From assembly GCF_000378245.1 (NCBI RefSeq), contig NZ_KB899493.1, positions 310,001 through 374,000 on the forward strand: 64,000 bases of DNA, written 5' to 3'. The notes beneath the pieces are model-generated. The model saw only the letters and a list, made by a program, of their open reading frames with translations, had not been told where the DNA came from and did not search any database. The stretch is from Aromatoleum toluclasticum ATCC 700605. Its GTDB lineage: Bacteria > Pseudomonadota > Gammaproteobacteria > Burkholderiales > Rhodocyclaceae. Position numbers and translations under genes: made by a program. This document shows positions 38,623 through 47,101 of this stretch, piece after piece (the stretch's first letter is position 1; each line of letters begins with the position of its first letter).

Positions 38623-39618
38623 ATGAACCCACCCCAGCCAAAATCCGCGCGGGAAGCAGGCGCCATCTCCCTCGCGCGGCGCGTACTCCGCATCGAGGCC
38701 GATGCCGTCGTCGCCCTCGCGGACCGACTCGGCGCCGAATTCGAGCAGGCGGTGGACCTGATCCTGCAGCGCCGCGGGCGCGTCATCGTCACCGGCATCG
38801 GCAAGTCGGGGCACATCGGGCGCAAGCTCGCGGCCACCCTCGCCAGCACCGGCACGCCGGCCTACTTCGTGCACGCCGCGGAGGCCGCGCATGGCGACCT
38901 CGGGATGATCACGCCGGAAGACATCGTGATCGCGCTGTCGAACTCGGGCGCGAGCGAGGAAGTGCTCACCATTGTGCCCCTGGTCAAGCGCCAGGGCGCC
39001 AAGCTCATCTCGATCACCGGCAAGCCGGAGTCCCCGCTCGCACGCGAGGCCGACGTGCATCTGGATGCGGCCGTGGCCGAGGAAGCCTGTCCGCTGAACC
39101 TCGCCCCGACGGCGAGCACGACGGCGGCGCTCGCACTCGGCGACGCCCTGGCGGTGGCGCTGCTCGATGCGCGCGGCTTCGGCGCAGACGATTTCGCGCG
39201 CTCGCATCCCGGCGGCAGCCTGGGTCGTCGCCTGCTGACCCACGTCAGCGACGTGATGCGCCCGAGCGAGCGTGTGCCGCAGGTGTCCGAAGACGCCTCG
39301 ATGATGGCCGCGCTGATCGAGATGTCGCGCGGCGGCATGGGCATGACCGCCGTGGTCGGCGCCGGCGGCCGCCCGATCGGCATCTTCACCGACGGCGACC
39401 TGCGCCGGGCGCTGGAACGCGGCTGCGACGCGCGCAGCGCGACGATCGCCGAGGTGATGACGCGCAATCCGCGCAACATCGGCCCGGACGCGCTCGCCGC
39501 GGCCGCCGCCGAGATGATGGAACGGCAGCGCATCAACCAGTTGCTGGTGGTGGACCATCAGGGCGCCCTCGCCGGCGCGTTGACGACCCACGACCTCATG
39601 CTGGCGAAGGTGATCTGA
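38623..39618 (+). CDS. kdsD: KdsD/KpsF, arabinose-5-phosphate isomerase
   Basis: A 331-residue enzyme that makes arabinose-5-phosphate for Kdo in lipopolysaccharide. An SIS domain (GIGKSGHIGRKLAATLAST; LSNSGASEEVLTIVPLVKRQ) is followed by two CBS domains (MRPSERVPQVSEDASMMAA; VMTRNPRNIGPDALAAAAAE). The next gene is lptC after 48 bases; the Kdo-8-phosphate phosphatase gene kdsC usually between them is absent here. It starts 142 bases from the antiporter gene. Confidence 0.95.
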   Translation: MNPPQPKSAREAGAISLARRVLRIEADAVVALADRLGAEFEQAVDLILQRRGRVIVTGIGKSGHIGRKLAATLASTGTPAYFVHAAEAAHGDLGMITPEDIVIALSNSGASEEVLTIVPLVKRQGAKLISITGKPESPLAREADVHLDAAVAEEACPLNLAPTASTTAALALGDALAVALLDARGFGADDFARSHPGGSLGRRLLTHVSDVMRPSERVPQVSEDASMMAALIEMSRGGMGMTAVVGAGGRPIGIFTDGDLRRALERGCDARSATIAEVMTRNPRNIGPDALAAAAAEMMERQRINQLLVVDHQGALAGALTTHDLMLAKVI

Positions 39619-39666
39619 TGCACGCCGCCTCCCTGCACACGACCTGCACCGCCTGACGCTCCGGCC

Positions 39667-40248
39667 GTGAAACCGTCCATCCAGCAACTCTATCCCCTCG
39701 CCGGCCTGATCATCGTGGCCGGCGCCTCGCTCTGGCTGGAGCGGATCACCACCGACGAGGAGGCCCGCCCGTCGTCCCAGGAGCGCGTAGCGCCGGACTT
39801 CGTCGCCGAAGGGACGCGCCTGATCGCCTTCGACCACAGCGGCCGACAGCACTACGAACTGCTGACCGACAAGATCACGCACCACCCGCAAACCGATGCC
39901 ACGACGCTCGATCACCCCCGCCTGCACTACGAGGTCGACGGGCGCGAACTGCACCTCAGTTCGGAACAGGGCGAAGTGCTCCGCGAGGGCGACGAGGTGC
40001 GTCTGGCGGGCGACGTGCGTGCGCGGCGCAATGCAGCAGAAGGCAGCCCCGAAATGACCCTCGCGTCCGCTTCGCTCACGATCTGGCCCGACGACGAACG
40101 TGCCGCGACGTCGGACCCGGTCGCGATCACCCAGGGCGCCAGCACGGCGCACGCGAACGGCATGAAGTCCGACAACATCTTCGGCACACTGGAACTCATC
40201 GGCAACGCGCGCGTGCATATCCCGCGCACCAACCGGAAATCACCATGA
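39667..40248 (+). CDS. lptC: LptC, lipopolysaccharide export subunit
   Basis: A 193-residue bitopic inner-membrane protein. An N-terminal helix (LYPLAGLIIVAGASLWLE) is followed by an OstA-like periplasmic domain. It links LptB2FG to LptA. The start is a GTG at 39667. It overlaps lptA by 4 bases. Similarity is in the fold and context more than in strong motifs, as is usual for LptC. Confidence 0.88.
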   Translation: MKPSIQQLYPLAGLIIVAGASLWLERITTDEEARPSSQERVAPDFVAEGTRLIAFDHSGRQHYELLTDKITHHPQTDATTLDHPRLHYEVDGRELHLSSEQGEVLREGDEVRLAGDVRARRNAAEGSPEMTLASASLTIWPDDERAATSDPVAITQGASTAHANGMKSDNIFGTLELIGNARVHIPRTNRKSP

Positions 40249-40805
40249 TGCGCACATCCCTCCCCACCCTGCTGGCGCTCGCTCACGCGCTCGTTCTGGG
40301 CCTGCTGTCGCAACCCGCGCTCGCCGAACGCGCAGACCGTGATCAGCCCGTCAACATCGAAGCCAACCGCGTCACCGTGGACGACCGCAACAAGGTCCAC
40401 GTCTTCGAAGGCGATGTCGTCCTGACGCAGGGCACCCTCGTGATCAAGGGCGCAAAACTGGTCGTGACCCAGGGCCCGGACGGCTTCCAGTCCGGTGTCG
40501 CGACCGGCAGCGAGAAGCGGCTTGCGACCTTCCGCCAGAAGCGCGAAGGCAGCACCGAGTATGTCGATGGCGAGGCCGAGCGCATCGAGTACGACGGTCG
40601 CGCCGAACGGGCCCGCCTCTTCAACCAGGCGCACGTGAAATCGGGCGCTGACGAAGTGAGCGGCCACTACATCGAGTACGACTCGCTGAGCGAGAACTAC
40701 CTGGTCACCAATCAGCCCGGCAAGACCGAGACGCGCGCTGCCGGCGACGGGCGCGTGCGCGCGGTGATCCAGCCCAAGAATTCCGGCCCCGAGAAGACCA
40801 AATGA
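40245..40805 (+). CDS. lptA: LptA, periplasmic LPS bridge protein
   Basis: A 186-residue exported protein (signal [19 protein letters not shown]). The OstA/LptA beta-jellyroll is seen as [20 protein letters not shown] and [20 protein letters not shown]. It bridges LPS across the periplasm from LptC to LptD. lptB, the ATPase gene that normally follows with rpoN in related bacteria, is not next; an enoyl-CoA hydratase gene is there instead. Confidence 0.93.
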   Translation: MMRTSLPTLLALAHALVLGLLSQPALAERADRDQPVNIEANRVTVDDRNKVHVFEGDVVLTQGTLVIKGAKLVVTQGPDGFQSGVATGSEKRLATFRQKREGSTEYVDGEAERIEYDGRAERARLFNQAHVKSGADEVSGHYIEYDSLSENYLVTNQPGKTETRAAGDGRVRAVIQPKNSGPEKTK

Positions 40806-40834
40806 CCGCTTCACCCTTCCAAGGAGGAGACTGC

Positions 40835-41611
40835 ATGGAGTACAGCAACATCATCGTCGAAACGCGCGGGCGGGTCGGACTGATCACGCTCAATCGCCCG
40901 AAGGCCATGAACGCGCTCAACGACCAGCTGATCGATGAGGTCGGCTACGCGCTCGACGGCTTCGAGAAGGACGAGAGCATCGGCGCGATCGTCATCACCG
41001 GCTCGGAAAAGGCGTTCGCGGCGGGAGCCGACATCGGCGCGATGGCGAATTACTCGCACATGGACGCCTACAAGGGCGACTACATCACGCGCAACTGGGA
41101 GCGCCTGAAGAGCTGCCGCAAGCCGATCATCGCGGCGGTCGCCGGCTTCGCTCTGGGCGGAGGATGCGAGCTGGCAATGATGTGCGACATGATCTTTGCT
41201 GCCGACACCGCGAAATTCGGCCAGCCCGAGGTCAAGCTGGGCGTGCTGCCCGGCGCCGGCGGCACGCAGCGCCTGCCGCGCGCGATCGGCAAGGCGAAGG
41301 CGATGGACATGTGCCTCACCTCGCGCATGATGGACGCCGCCGAGGCCGAACGCGCCGGCCTCGTTGCCCGCATCATCCCCGCCGACCGCCTCGTCGACGA
41401 GGCGATCGAGGCCGCCACGGTCATCGCCGGCTTCTCGCTGCCGGTAGTCATGATGATCAAGGAATCGGTCAACCGCGCATTCGAGAGCAGCCTCACCGAA
41501 GGCCTGCTGTTTGAACGCCGCACCTTCCATTCGGCCTTCGGCCTGGAAGACCAGAAAGAAGGCATGGCCGCCTTCGTCGAGAAGCGCAAGCCGGTCTTCA
41601 AGCATCGCTGA
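40835..41611 (+). CDS. Enoyl-CoA hydratase (crotonase family)
   Basis: A 258-residue hydratase that adds water to trans-2-enoyl-CoA. Oxyanion-hole and catalytic parts are seen as [30 protein letters not shown] and [17 protein letters not shown], with both catalytic Glu residues in place. The ATG at 40835 has AAGGAGGA upstream, so the earlier in-frame ATG at 40802 is rejected. It may serve fatty acid or polyhydroxybutyrate metabolism, given the phasin gene downstream. It ends just before a perfect hairpin. Confidence 0.92.
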   Translation: MEYSNIIVETRGRVGLITLNRPKAMNALNDQLIDEVGYALDGFEKDESIGAIVITGSEKAFAAGADIGAMANYSHMDAYKGDYITRNWERLKSCRKPIIAAVAGFALGGGCELAMMCDMIFAADTAKFGQPEVKLGVLPGAGGTQRLPRAIGKAKAMDMCLTSRMMDAAEAERAGLVARIIPADRLVDEAIEAATVIAGFSLPVVMMIKESVNRAFESSLTEGLLFERRTFHSAFGLEDQKEGMAAFVEKRKPVFKHR

Positions 41612-41619
41612 TGCTTTTT

Positions 41620-41645
41620 GCGCCGCCGCAATCCTGCGGCGGCGC
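41620..41645. terminator. Perfect hairpin after the enoyl-CoA hydratase gene
   Basis: GCGCCGCCGCA-ATCC-TGCGGCGGCGC is an 11-bp perfect stem starting 8 bases after the stop. It has no U-tract on either strand, so it may stabilise the mRNA end rather than terminate. Confidence 0.5.
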
Positions 41646-41737
41646 CCTCCCCCGTAATTTTCGTGTAACCTTCGCGGCGCATGCTGCATGGCAGCCATTG
41701 ATGCCAATGGCACAGGCTCGCAAACTGCCTGCCGGCA

Positions 41738-41758
41738 TTTGTTTCATAATGAAACAAA
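41738..41758. promoter_or_regulatory. 21-bp perfect palindrome upstream of phasin
   Basis: TTTGTTTCATAATGAAACAAA is perfectly symmetrical. It lies about 80-100 bases upstream of the phasin -35 box and looks like an operator or activator site rather than a terminator. Confidence 0.55.
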
Positions 41759-41813
41759 ATAAAAACAGCCACATAGAACACAGCGCGGCTGTCACACGAG
41801 TTGTAAGAATTTT

Positions 41814-41828
41814 TTTGTGCATCGCACA
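41814..41828. promoter_or_regulatory. TTGTGC-N3-GCACAA operator-like palindrome before phasin promoter
   Basis: The 15-base palindrome TTGTGCATCGCACAA ends 7 bases upstream of the -35 box of the phasin promoter, a usual place for a regulator site. The TGC-N3-GCA core resembles sites of PHB regulators such as PhaR, but that link is a guess. Confidence 0.5.
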
Positions 41829-41835
41829 AAACAGC

Positions 41836-41863
41836 TTGACACACAGTTGCGCGGACCTATAAT
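41836..41863 (+). promoter_or_regulatory. Near-perfect sigma-70 promoter of the phasin gene
   Basis: TTGACA (41836-41841), 16-base spacer, TATAAT (41858-41863), about 80 bases upstream of the phasin start. Both boxes match the consensus exactly, so expression should be strong. The 334-base stretch 41612-41945 holds only this promoter, two palindromes and a hairpin. Confidence 0.92.
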
Positions 41864-41945
41864 CGAATCCATGTTGCGACGCACCACGCACTACGGCCGG
41901 CGCGAAGCAAACCAAATCCAACGTAACACACATCAGGAGATGAAA

Positions 41946-42506
41946 ATGTTTGCAACCCCCGAGCAATTCGCCGCCGCCAACAAAGCCAACGTCGAAACCC
42001 TGCTGACCCTGGCCAACAACGCCTTCGCCAGCGCCGAGCGTTTCGCCGCCCTGAACCTGAACACCGCCCGTTCGATCCTCGAAGACGGCCTGGCCAACTC
42101 CAAGGCCCTGCTCGGCGCCAAGGACGCACAGGAATTCCTGGGCCTGCAGGCTTCGCTGGTTCAGCCGCTGGTCGAGAAGGCCGTGGCCTACAACCGCAGC
42201 GTCTATGAAATCGCTTCGCAGGGTCAGGAAGAAGTCTCGAAGCTGGTCGAAGTCCAGATCGCCGAGCTGAACAAGAGCCTGGCCGCTGCCCTCGACAAGG
42301 CTGCCAAGTCGGCTCCCGCCGGTTCGGACGTCGCCGTTGCCGCCGTCAAGTCGGCCATCGCCGCCGCCAACAGCGCCTACGACAGCGTCAGCAAGGCTGC
42401 CAAGCAAGTCGCCGAGATCGCCGAAGCGAACGTCGCTGCCGCGACCAACGCCACCGTCAAGGCCGTGAGCGCCACTGCCAAGACCGCGTCGAAGAAGGCT
42501 GCCTGA
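41946..42506 (+). CDS. phaP: Phasin, polyhydroxyalkanoate granule coat protein
   Basis: A 186-residue phasin 2 family protein that coats PHB granules. The N terminus MFATPEQFAAANKANVETLL is the family start. The rest is helical and Ala/Lys-rich, with a C-terminal KTASKKAA tail. I take the ATG at 41946, six bases after AGGAG; the earlier ATG at 41940 lies too close to it. A strong sigma-70 promoter and two palindromes precede it, and a bidirectional terminator follows. Confidence 0.93.
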   Translation: MFATPEQFAAANKANVETLLTLANNAFASAERFAALNLNTARSILEDGLANSKALLGAKDAQEFLGLQASLVQPLVEKAVAYNRSVYEIASQGQEEVSKLVEVQIAELNKSLAAALDKAAKSAPAGSDVAVAAVKSAIAAANSAYDSVSKAAKQVAEIAEANVAAATNATVKAVSATAKTASKKAA

Positions 42507-42555
42507 TAGCCGTCTGATCGACTCGACGCGCCCGCCCCGCGAGGGGCGGCGCGGC

Positions 42556-42597
42556 AACAAAAAGCCCCGCAGAGCGATCTGCGGGGCTTTTTGTTTT
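42556..42597. terminator. Bidirectional rho-independent terminator between phaP and pilU
   Basis: AACAAAAAGCCCCGCAG and CTGCGGGGCTTTTTGTT form a perfect 17-bp stem with a 6-base loop and U-tracts on both strands. It separates convergent phaP and pilU. Confidence 0.95.
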
Positions 42598-42650
42598 CAG
42601 GACTGAATCGGCGGCTGCGAGAGCGGCCGGTGCGGCGGCGAATCCGGCAC

Positions 42651-43862
42651 CTAGCCGGCGATCCTGGCACCCGGAGCGGCGGTGCCCTCGGCTTCCTCTT
42701 CCGCGTCCTTCTCTTCCTCGATCGACAGGCTCAACTCCGTGCCCGCGGAGGTCTTCGGCTGGCGACGCTCGGCCTTCAGCTTGATCTGCAGGCGCAACTC
42801 GTTGGTCGAATCGGCGTTGCGGATTGCCTCCTCGTAGCTGACGAAGCCGGCGTCATAGAGGTCGAACAGCGCCTGGTCGAAGGTGCACATACCCAGTTCG
42901 CGCGACTTCGCCATGATCTCCTTGATGGACTGGAACTGCCCCTTGAAGATCATCTCCGCGATCGTCGGCGTGTTGAGCAGGATCTCGATCGCCGCCTTGC
43001 GTCCCTTGCCGTCCTCGGTGCGGATCAGGCGCTGCGACACGATCGCGCGCAGGTTCGACGAGAGATCCATCAGCAGTTGGTTGCGCCGTTCCTCGGGGAA
43101 GAAGTTCACGATCCGGTCGATGGTCTGGTTCGCGTTGTTCGCGTGCAGCGTCCCCAGGCACAGATGGCCCGTCTCGGCGAAGGCGATCGCATGCTCCATC
43201 GTCTCGCGGTCGCGGATCTCGCCGATCAGGATCACGTCGGGCGCCTGGCGCAGCGTGTTTTTCAGCGCATGTTCCCAGGAATGCGTATCGACGCCGACCT
43301 CGCGGTGCGTGACGAGACACTGCTTGTTGCGGTGGACATACTCGACCGGATCCTCGACCGTGATGATGTGCCCGGGGGCAGTGCTGTTGCGGTGATCGAT
43401 CATCGCGGCCAGCGTCGTCGATTTGCCCGAACCCGTACCACCCACGACCAGCACGAGGCCGCGCTTGGTCATGATGATTTCCTTGAGCACCTCCGGCAGG
43501 CCGAGCTTGGCGAGCGTCGGGATCTCGGACGCGATCGTGCGGATGACCATGCCGGCGTGTTGCTGCTGGACAAAGACGTTCACGCGGAAGCGGCACAGTC
43601 CGGGGATGGAGATCGCAAAATTGCACTCCATCTCGGCCTCGAACTCGGCACGCTGGCGGTCGTTCATCAGGCTCAGAGCCAACGAACGCGTGATGTCGGG
43701 CGTCAGTCGCTGTTGGCTGAGCGCCTTCATCATGCCATGCGCCTTCACGGTCGGCGGAAAATCGACCGAGATGAACAGGTCCGACCCATCCATCTGGTGC
43801 ATCGCATTGAGCAGCCTGTGCATGTAGTTGCGGGCTTCTTCCATGCCTAGGGCGGACGACAT
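42651..43862 (-). CDS. pilU: PilU-type type IV pilus retraction ATPase
   Basis: A 403-residue hexameric ATPase that helps PilT retract type IV pili. Walker A is VVGGTGSGKSTTLAAMIDH; the Asp box IITVEDPVEYVH, Walker B DVILIGEIRDRETMEHAI and the His box TGHLCLGTLHANNANQTI are all intact. The acidic C-terminal tail (EEEKDAEEEAEG) is typical of PilU rather than PilT. The ATG at 43862 has AAGGA about 8 bases upstream. pilT is not in the window. Confidence 0.92.
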   Translation of the reverse strand: MSSALGMEEARNYMHRLLNAMHQMDGSDLFISVDFPPTVKAHGMMKALSQQRLTPDITRSLALSLMNDRQRAEFEAEMECNFAISIPGLCRFRVNVFVQQQHAGMVIRTIASEIPTLAKLGLPEVLKEIIMTKRGLVLVVGGTGSGKSTTLAAMIDHRNSTAPGHIITVEDPVEYVHRNKQCLVTHREVGVDTHSWEHALKNTLRQAPDVILIGEIRDRETMEHAIAFAETGHLCLGTLHANNANQTIDRIVNFFPEERRNQLLMDLSSNLRAIVSQRLIRTEDGKGRKAAIEILLNTPTIAEMIFKGQFQSIKEIMAKSRELGMCTFDQALFDLYDAGFVSYEEAIRNADSTNELRLQIKLKAERRQPKTSAGTELSLSIEEEKDAEEEAEGTAAPGARIAG

Positions 43863-44003
43863 ATGGATTCCTTCAGAGGGGCAATCGCAGGGCTTCGACA
43901 GGCTCGGCCCGAACGGCATTTCGTTGCCGGGTTCATGGAAGCGGCATTTCAGGACGTCTCCGCCGGAACCGGACGCAGTGCCGCGGGGATGTCCTGCGGA
44001 AAA

Positions 44004-45689
44004 TCAGGACGCGGGCGCGACTGGCGCTTCCGCCGGCAGGGCGATCTCGTAGTACGTGCGCTCGCGCGTGACACGGCCGCCCAGGCTGCGGATGCGCCGC
44101 CTCACGACGTCGAAGCGGCTGTCCTCGAAACGGGCATGGTCCCTGCAGACGCCAGGATAGGCCTTGCACTCGCTGGAGATGCGGATCAGCAGCTCCGCCC
44201 CGCTGGCCATCGTCTCGACGACGATGGTGCCGCCCTTTCCACCCGGGCCGGCAGGACATTCCGTGCACGCCTGCAGCAAATTCATCAGCACTTCGTTGAG
44301 GTAGTCGGGAATCACCGAAACCGCGGGCAGATCGGAGCCGCCCCTGAAGTCGAGACGGATCGACCGGAAGCGCCGGTCGAAGCCGAGAAAATCGAGGATC
44401 GACTTGACCATCACGTTGATGTCGATGAGTTCGCGCGATTCGCGCCGCGCCGCCGCGAACTCGGAGATCTGCCGGGTCATCCCGGCGATGCGGCGGGTCT
44501 GTTCGAGAATCAGGCCCGGCTGGCAGGCGTCGCACCCGGTGCGCTGCTTGTTCAGCTGGATCTCCTGCGCGAGCATCGAAATCGTTGCAAGCGGATTGCC
44601 GACCTCGTGGGCGACGTTCGCGGCCATCGTCGCGAGGGCGGCCATCTTCTCGTGATGCCAGCGCTCTTCGCGTTCCGCCGCGCGCTCCTGGGCCGCCGCC
44701 TGCGAGTCGATGATGCGCTGGCCGTTGCGCACAATTGCCCACAGGACGCCATACAGCACGATGAGCGTGCCCCCGACGACCAGGAGGAAGACCTCGGAGC
44801 TGGTGCTCACCTTGTCCTCGTTTTCCGCCAGGGTCGTCTCCAGCGCCTCCTGGTTCGCGTGCGCCAGCCCGCCAAGTTCGGCCGAAACCGCCTGGATGCG
44901 CGCGAGGAATGACGTGACGTCGGAATAGATCTCGAACACGCCCACGACGCGTTCGCTGCCACGCTCGCGCACGGGAATGTAGCTCGAAATCAGGTCGCGG
45001 TTCTCGACCACGCCCTCGAAGGCACTGAAGCGCTCGCGGTGGGTCATCTCGCTGGCGGGCACCCCGGCCGCCGCGTTCTTCCACCCCTGGTTGTCCGCCT
45101 TGTCCTCGCCGATCTGTGCATGCTCCGACGAATAGATCGTGATGCCACGCAGATCGAACACCTTGATCTTGAACACGCTGCTCGCCTGCATCGTGTCATA
45201 GGCCTTGGCGTCGAGCTCGGCAAAGCCCGGCAGCGCCATGATCGTCCTGCCCAGCTCGGCAAAGCATGCGCGCCGTGCATCGGGACCGCCCGCCGCCGCC
45301 GAGGACAGGCTGCGGCACGGCGCGGCGGAAATGGCCTGCGCACGGGCGGCAAAGGGCGCGATGTGGGAGTCCCACAACACGTTGCCGACGACGCGCGTGA
45401 GCGTGACATGGCTGGCCTCGTGCAGCGAGATCAGGCTCGCGCGTGCGGCGTGGTCCTGCTTCGCGGCGAGATCTGTCTGGGCTCGGGCGAAGAAATCGCC
45501 CTGTTCGCGCTGGACCTCGGCGAAAAACGTGATCTCGTCGCGTTGCAGGAAATACAGCACGACGGCGACGATCACGAACGCGGCAAGGCTCGCGAGCGTG
45601 AAATAGCGCATCAGGCGGAAATGTCCGGCGGATTCGCGCGCCGGCGGCTCGGCCGGCTGCGACGAAAGCCTGCCACGACGATCCATCAT
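44004..45689 (-). CDS. Membrane sensor histidine kinase with degenerate ATP-binding domain
   Basis: A 561-residue protein with two membrane helices (about residues 30-48 and 299-320) around a 250-residue periplasmic sensor region. Cytoplasmic H-box ATMAANVAHEVGNPLATISM has His361 and the normal family context. The ATPase domain lacks a D-x-G-x-G motif: after LNEVLMNLLQACTECPAG it reads ISSECKAYPGVC, without usual G1/G2 boxes. It may be inactive, use a partner kinase, or be a phosphatase. The ATG at 45689 has AAGGG six bases upstream. No response regulator gene is adjacent; its ligand is unknown. Confidence 0.82.
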   Translation of the reverse strand: MMDRRGRLSSQPAEPPARESAGHFRLMRYFTLASLAAFVIVAVVLYFLQRDEITFFAEVQREQGDFFARAQTDLAAKQDHAARASLISLHEASHVTLTRVVGNVLWDSHIAPFAARAQAISAAPCRSLSSAAAGGPDARRACFAELGRTIMALPGFAELDAKAYDTMQASSVFKIKVFDLRGITIYSSEHAQIGEDKADNQGWKNAAAGVPASEMTHRERFSAFEGVVENRDLISSYIPVRERGSERVVGVFEIYSDVTSFLARIQAVSAELGGLAHANQEALETTLAENEDKVSTSSEVFLLVVGGTLIVLYGVLWAIVRNGQRIIDSQAAAQERAAEREERWHHEKMAALATMAANVAHEVGNPLATISMLAQEIQLNKQRTGCDACQPGLILEQTRRIAGMTRQISEFAAARRESRELIDINVMVKSILDFLGFDRRFRSIRLDFRGGSDLPAVSVIPDYLNEVLMNLLQACTECPAGPGGKGGTIVVETMASGAELLIRISSECKAYPGVCRDHARFEDSRFDVVRRRIRSLGGRVTRERTYYEIALPAEAPVAPAS

Positions 45690-45766
45690 CTGCATCCCTT
45701 CCGCCCCTTCCATTCCTCGCTCCGCGCCCCGGAGGGCGGCTTGCGGGACGACCGAAGCCGCCCGAT

Positions 45767-46537
45767 TCACTCCGCCTCTTCGACCTCGCCCGGAACTGCA
45801 GCGGCCGCGTCGGGACCGCTCCGGTAGTGGTGCGGGAACAGGCGGTGCATCTCGCCTTCGATCCATGCCGCGGAGCGGCGATTGATCTCGGCGGCATCCA
45901 GCCCCGTCGGGTCGATCACGGGACCGATGCTGACGGTGATCTCGCCCGGGTATTTGAGGAAGGCGTCGCGTCCCCAGAATTCCCCGGCATTATGCGCCAC
46001 AGGCACGGCGGGGACGCCCGCCTGCTGCGCGAGCGCGGCGCCGCCCGCCTTGTAGCGGCGCTTGGCGCCGGGAGCGGTGCGGGTGCCCTCGGGGAACACC
46101 GCGACCCAGTAGCCTTCCGACAGGCGGTCCCGTCCCTGCTCGACGACCTGGCCGAGCGCATCCTTGCCGGCGGCACGGTCGATCGCGATGCCCGGAATCG
46201 ACGCCAACCCCCAGCCGAAAAACGGCACCTTGAGGAGCTCGCGTTTCAGCACGAAGCACAGCGGCGGAAAGATCACCTGCAGGGCCATCGTCTCCCACGC
46301 CGACTGGTGCTTGGAGAGGATCACGGACGGCACCGAGGGGATGTTCTCGCGCCCGATGACCTTGTAGCGGATGCCCAGGATGCGCGGGATGAACCACATC
46401 ATCAACGGCGCCCAGGCCGTGACGACGCGATGGCGCGTGCGCGGCGACAGCGGGTAGGCGAGGATGCCGAACAGCGCGAACGGCGGCGTGAAAATCGCCA
46501 GGACGATGGCGAACAGCAGGGAGCGCAGGACGACCAC
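45767..46537 (-). CDS. plsC: PlsC-like 1-acylglycerol-3-phosphate acyltransferase
   Basis: A 256-residue membrane acyltransferase that makes phosphatidic acid. The active-site motif is KHQSAWET with His77; Glu82 stands where Asp is usual in H-x4-D, a change common in this subfamily. FPEGTRTAPG (about residue 149) is the acyl-acceptor motif. It lies between gmhB and the kinase, all minus strand, as in related genomes. Confidence 0.92.
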   Translation of the reverse strand: MVVLRSLLFAIVLAIFTPPFALFGILAYPLSPRTRHRVVTAWAPLMMWFIPRILGIRYKVIGRENIPSVPSVILSKHQSAWETMALQVIFPPLCFVLKRELLKVPFFGWGLASIPGIAIDRAAGKDALGQVVEQGRDRLSEGYWVAVFPEGTRTAPGAKRRYKAGGAALAQQAGVPAVPVAHNAGEFWGRDAFLKYPGEITVSIGPVIDPTGLDAAEINRRSAAWIEGEMHRLFPHHYRSGPDAAAAVPGEVEEAE

Positions 46538-46545
46538 GGTATCCT

Positions 46546-47085
46546 TCAGGCGGTGAGATCGGCGACCACGGCCGCGAGATCGGGGTAGATGAGCGTGCCT
46601 TCGGGCAGCGCAGGATCGTCGCGCGTCTTCATGCCCTTGCCGGTCAGCACGAGATAGGGCTTGCAGCCGACCGCGACGCCGGCCTGCAGGTCGCGCAGGC
46701 TGTCGCCGATGCAGGGCACGCCATCCAGCCTGGCGTTGAAGCGCTCGGCGATCTGCAGAAACAGGCCCGGCTTGGGCTTGCGGCAGTCACAGGTGGAATC
46801 GGCCGAATGCGGGCAGAAGAAGATCGCATCGAGCCGGCCGCCGGCCTGGGCGAGGCTCTTCACCATCTTCTCGTTGATCGCGTTGAGCGTGTCCATGCCG
46901 AAGAGGCCGCGACCGACGCCGGACTGGTTCGACGCGACGACCACGCGCCAGCCCCACTGATTGAGGCGCGCGATCGCCTCGAGCGAGCCCGGGATCGGCT
47001 TCCACTCGTCGGGCGACTTGATGAACTGGTCGGAGTCGTAGTTGATGACGCCGTCACGGTCCAGGATGATCAGCTTGTTCGGCAT
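46546..47085 (-). CDS. gmhB: GmhB, heptose-1,7-bisphosphate 7-phosphatase
   Basis: A 179-residue HAD phosphatase for ADP-heptose synthesis (LPS core). The nucleophile pair Asp9/Asp11 is in LIILDRDGVINYDSD, and the zinc loop is FFCPHSADSTCDCRKPKPG with Cys91, His93, Cys99 and Cys101. The conserved CIGDSLRDLQAG is near the end. It lies 16 bases after glyS and upstream of plsC. Confidence 0.95.
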   Translation of the reverse strand: MPNKLIILDRDGVINYDSDQFIKSPDEWKPIPGSLEAIARLNQWGWRVVVASNQSGVGRGLFGMDTLNAINEKMVKSLAQAGGRLDAIFFCPHSADSTCDCRKPKPGLFLQIAERFNARLDGVPCIGDSLRDLQAGVAVGCKPYLVLTGKGMKTRDDPALPEGTLIYPDLAAVVADLTA

Positions 47086-47101
47086 GGATCAGCTCCGGAA
47101 A

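Noticed and set aside
36414-39656. 1080-codon plus-strand open frame opposite the antiporter gene
   Set aside because: It is antisense to a clear CPA2 antiporter with RCK domains and crosses into kdsD; His/Arg/Asp-rich low-complexity product is typical of a shadow frame in GC-rich DNA.
39618-39656. 12-codon frame between kdsD and lptC
   Set aside because: It starts on the kdsD stop (TGATG) but has no similarity to kdsC and is too short to judge.
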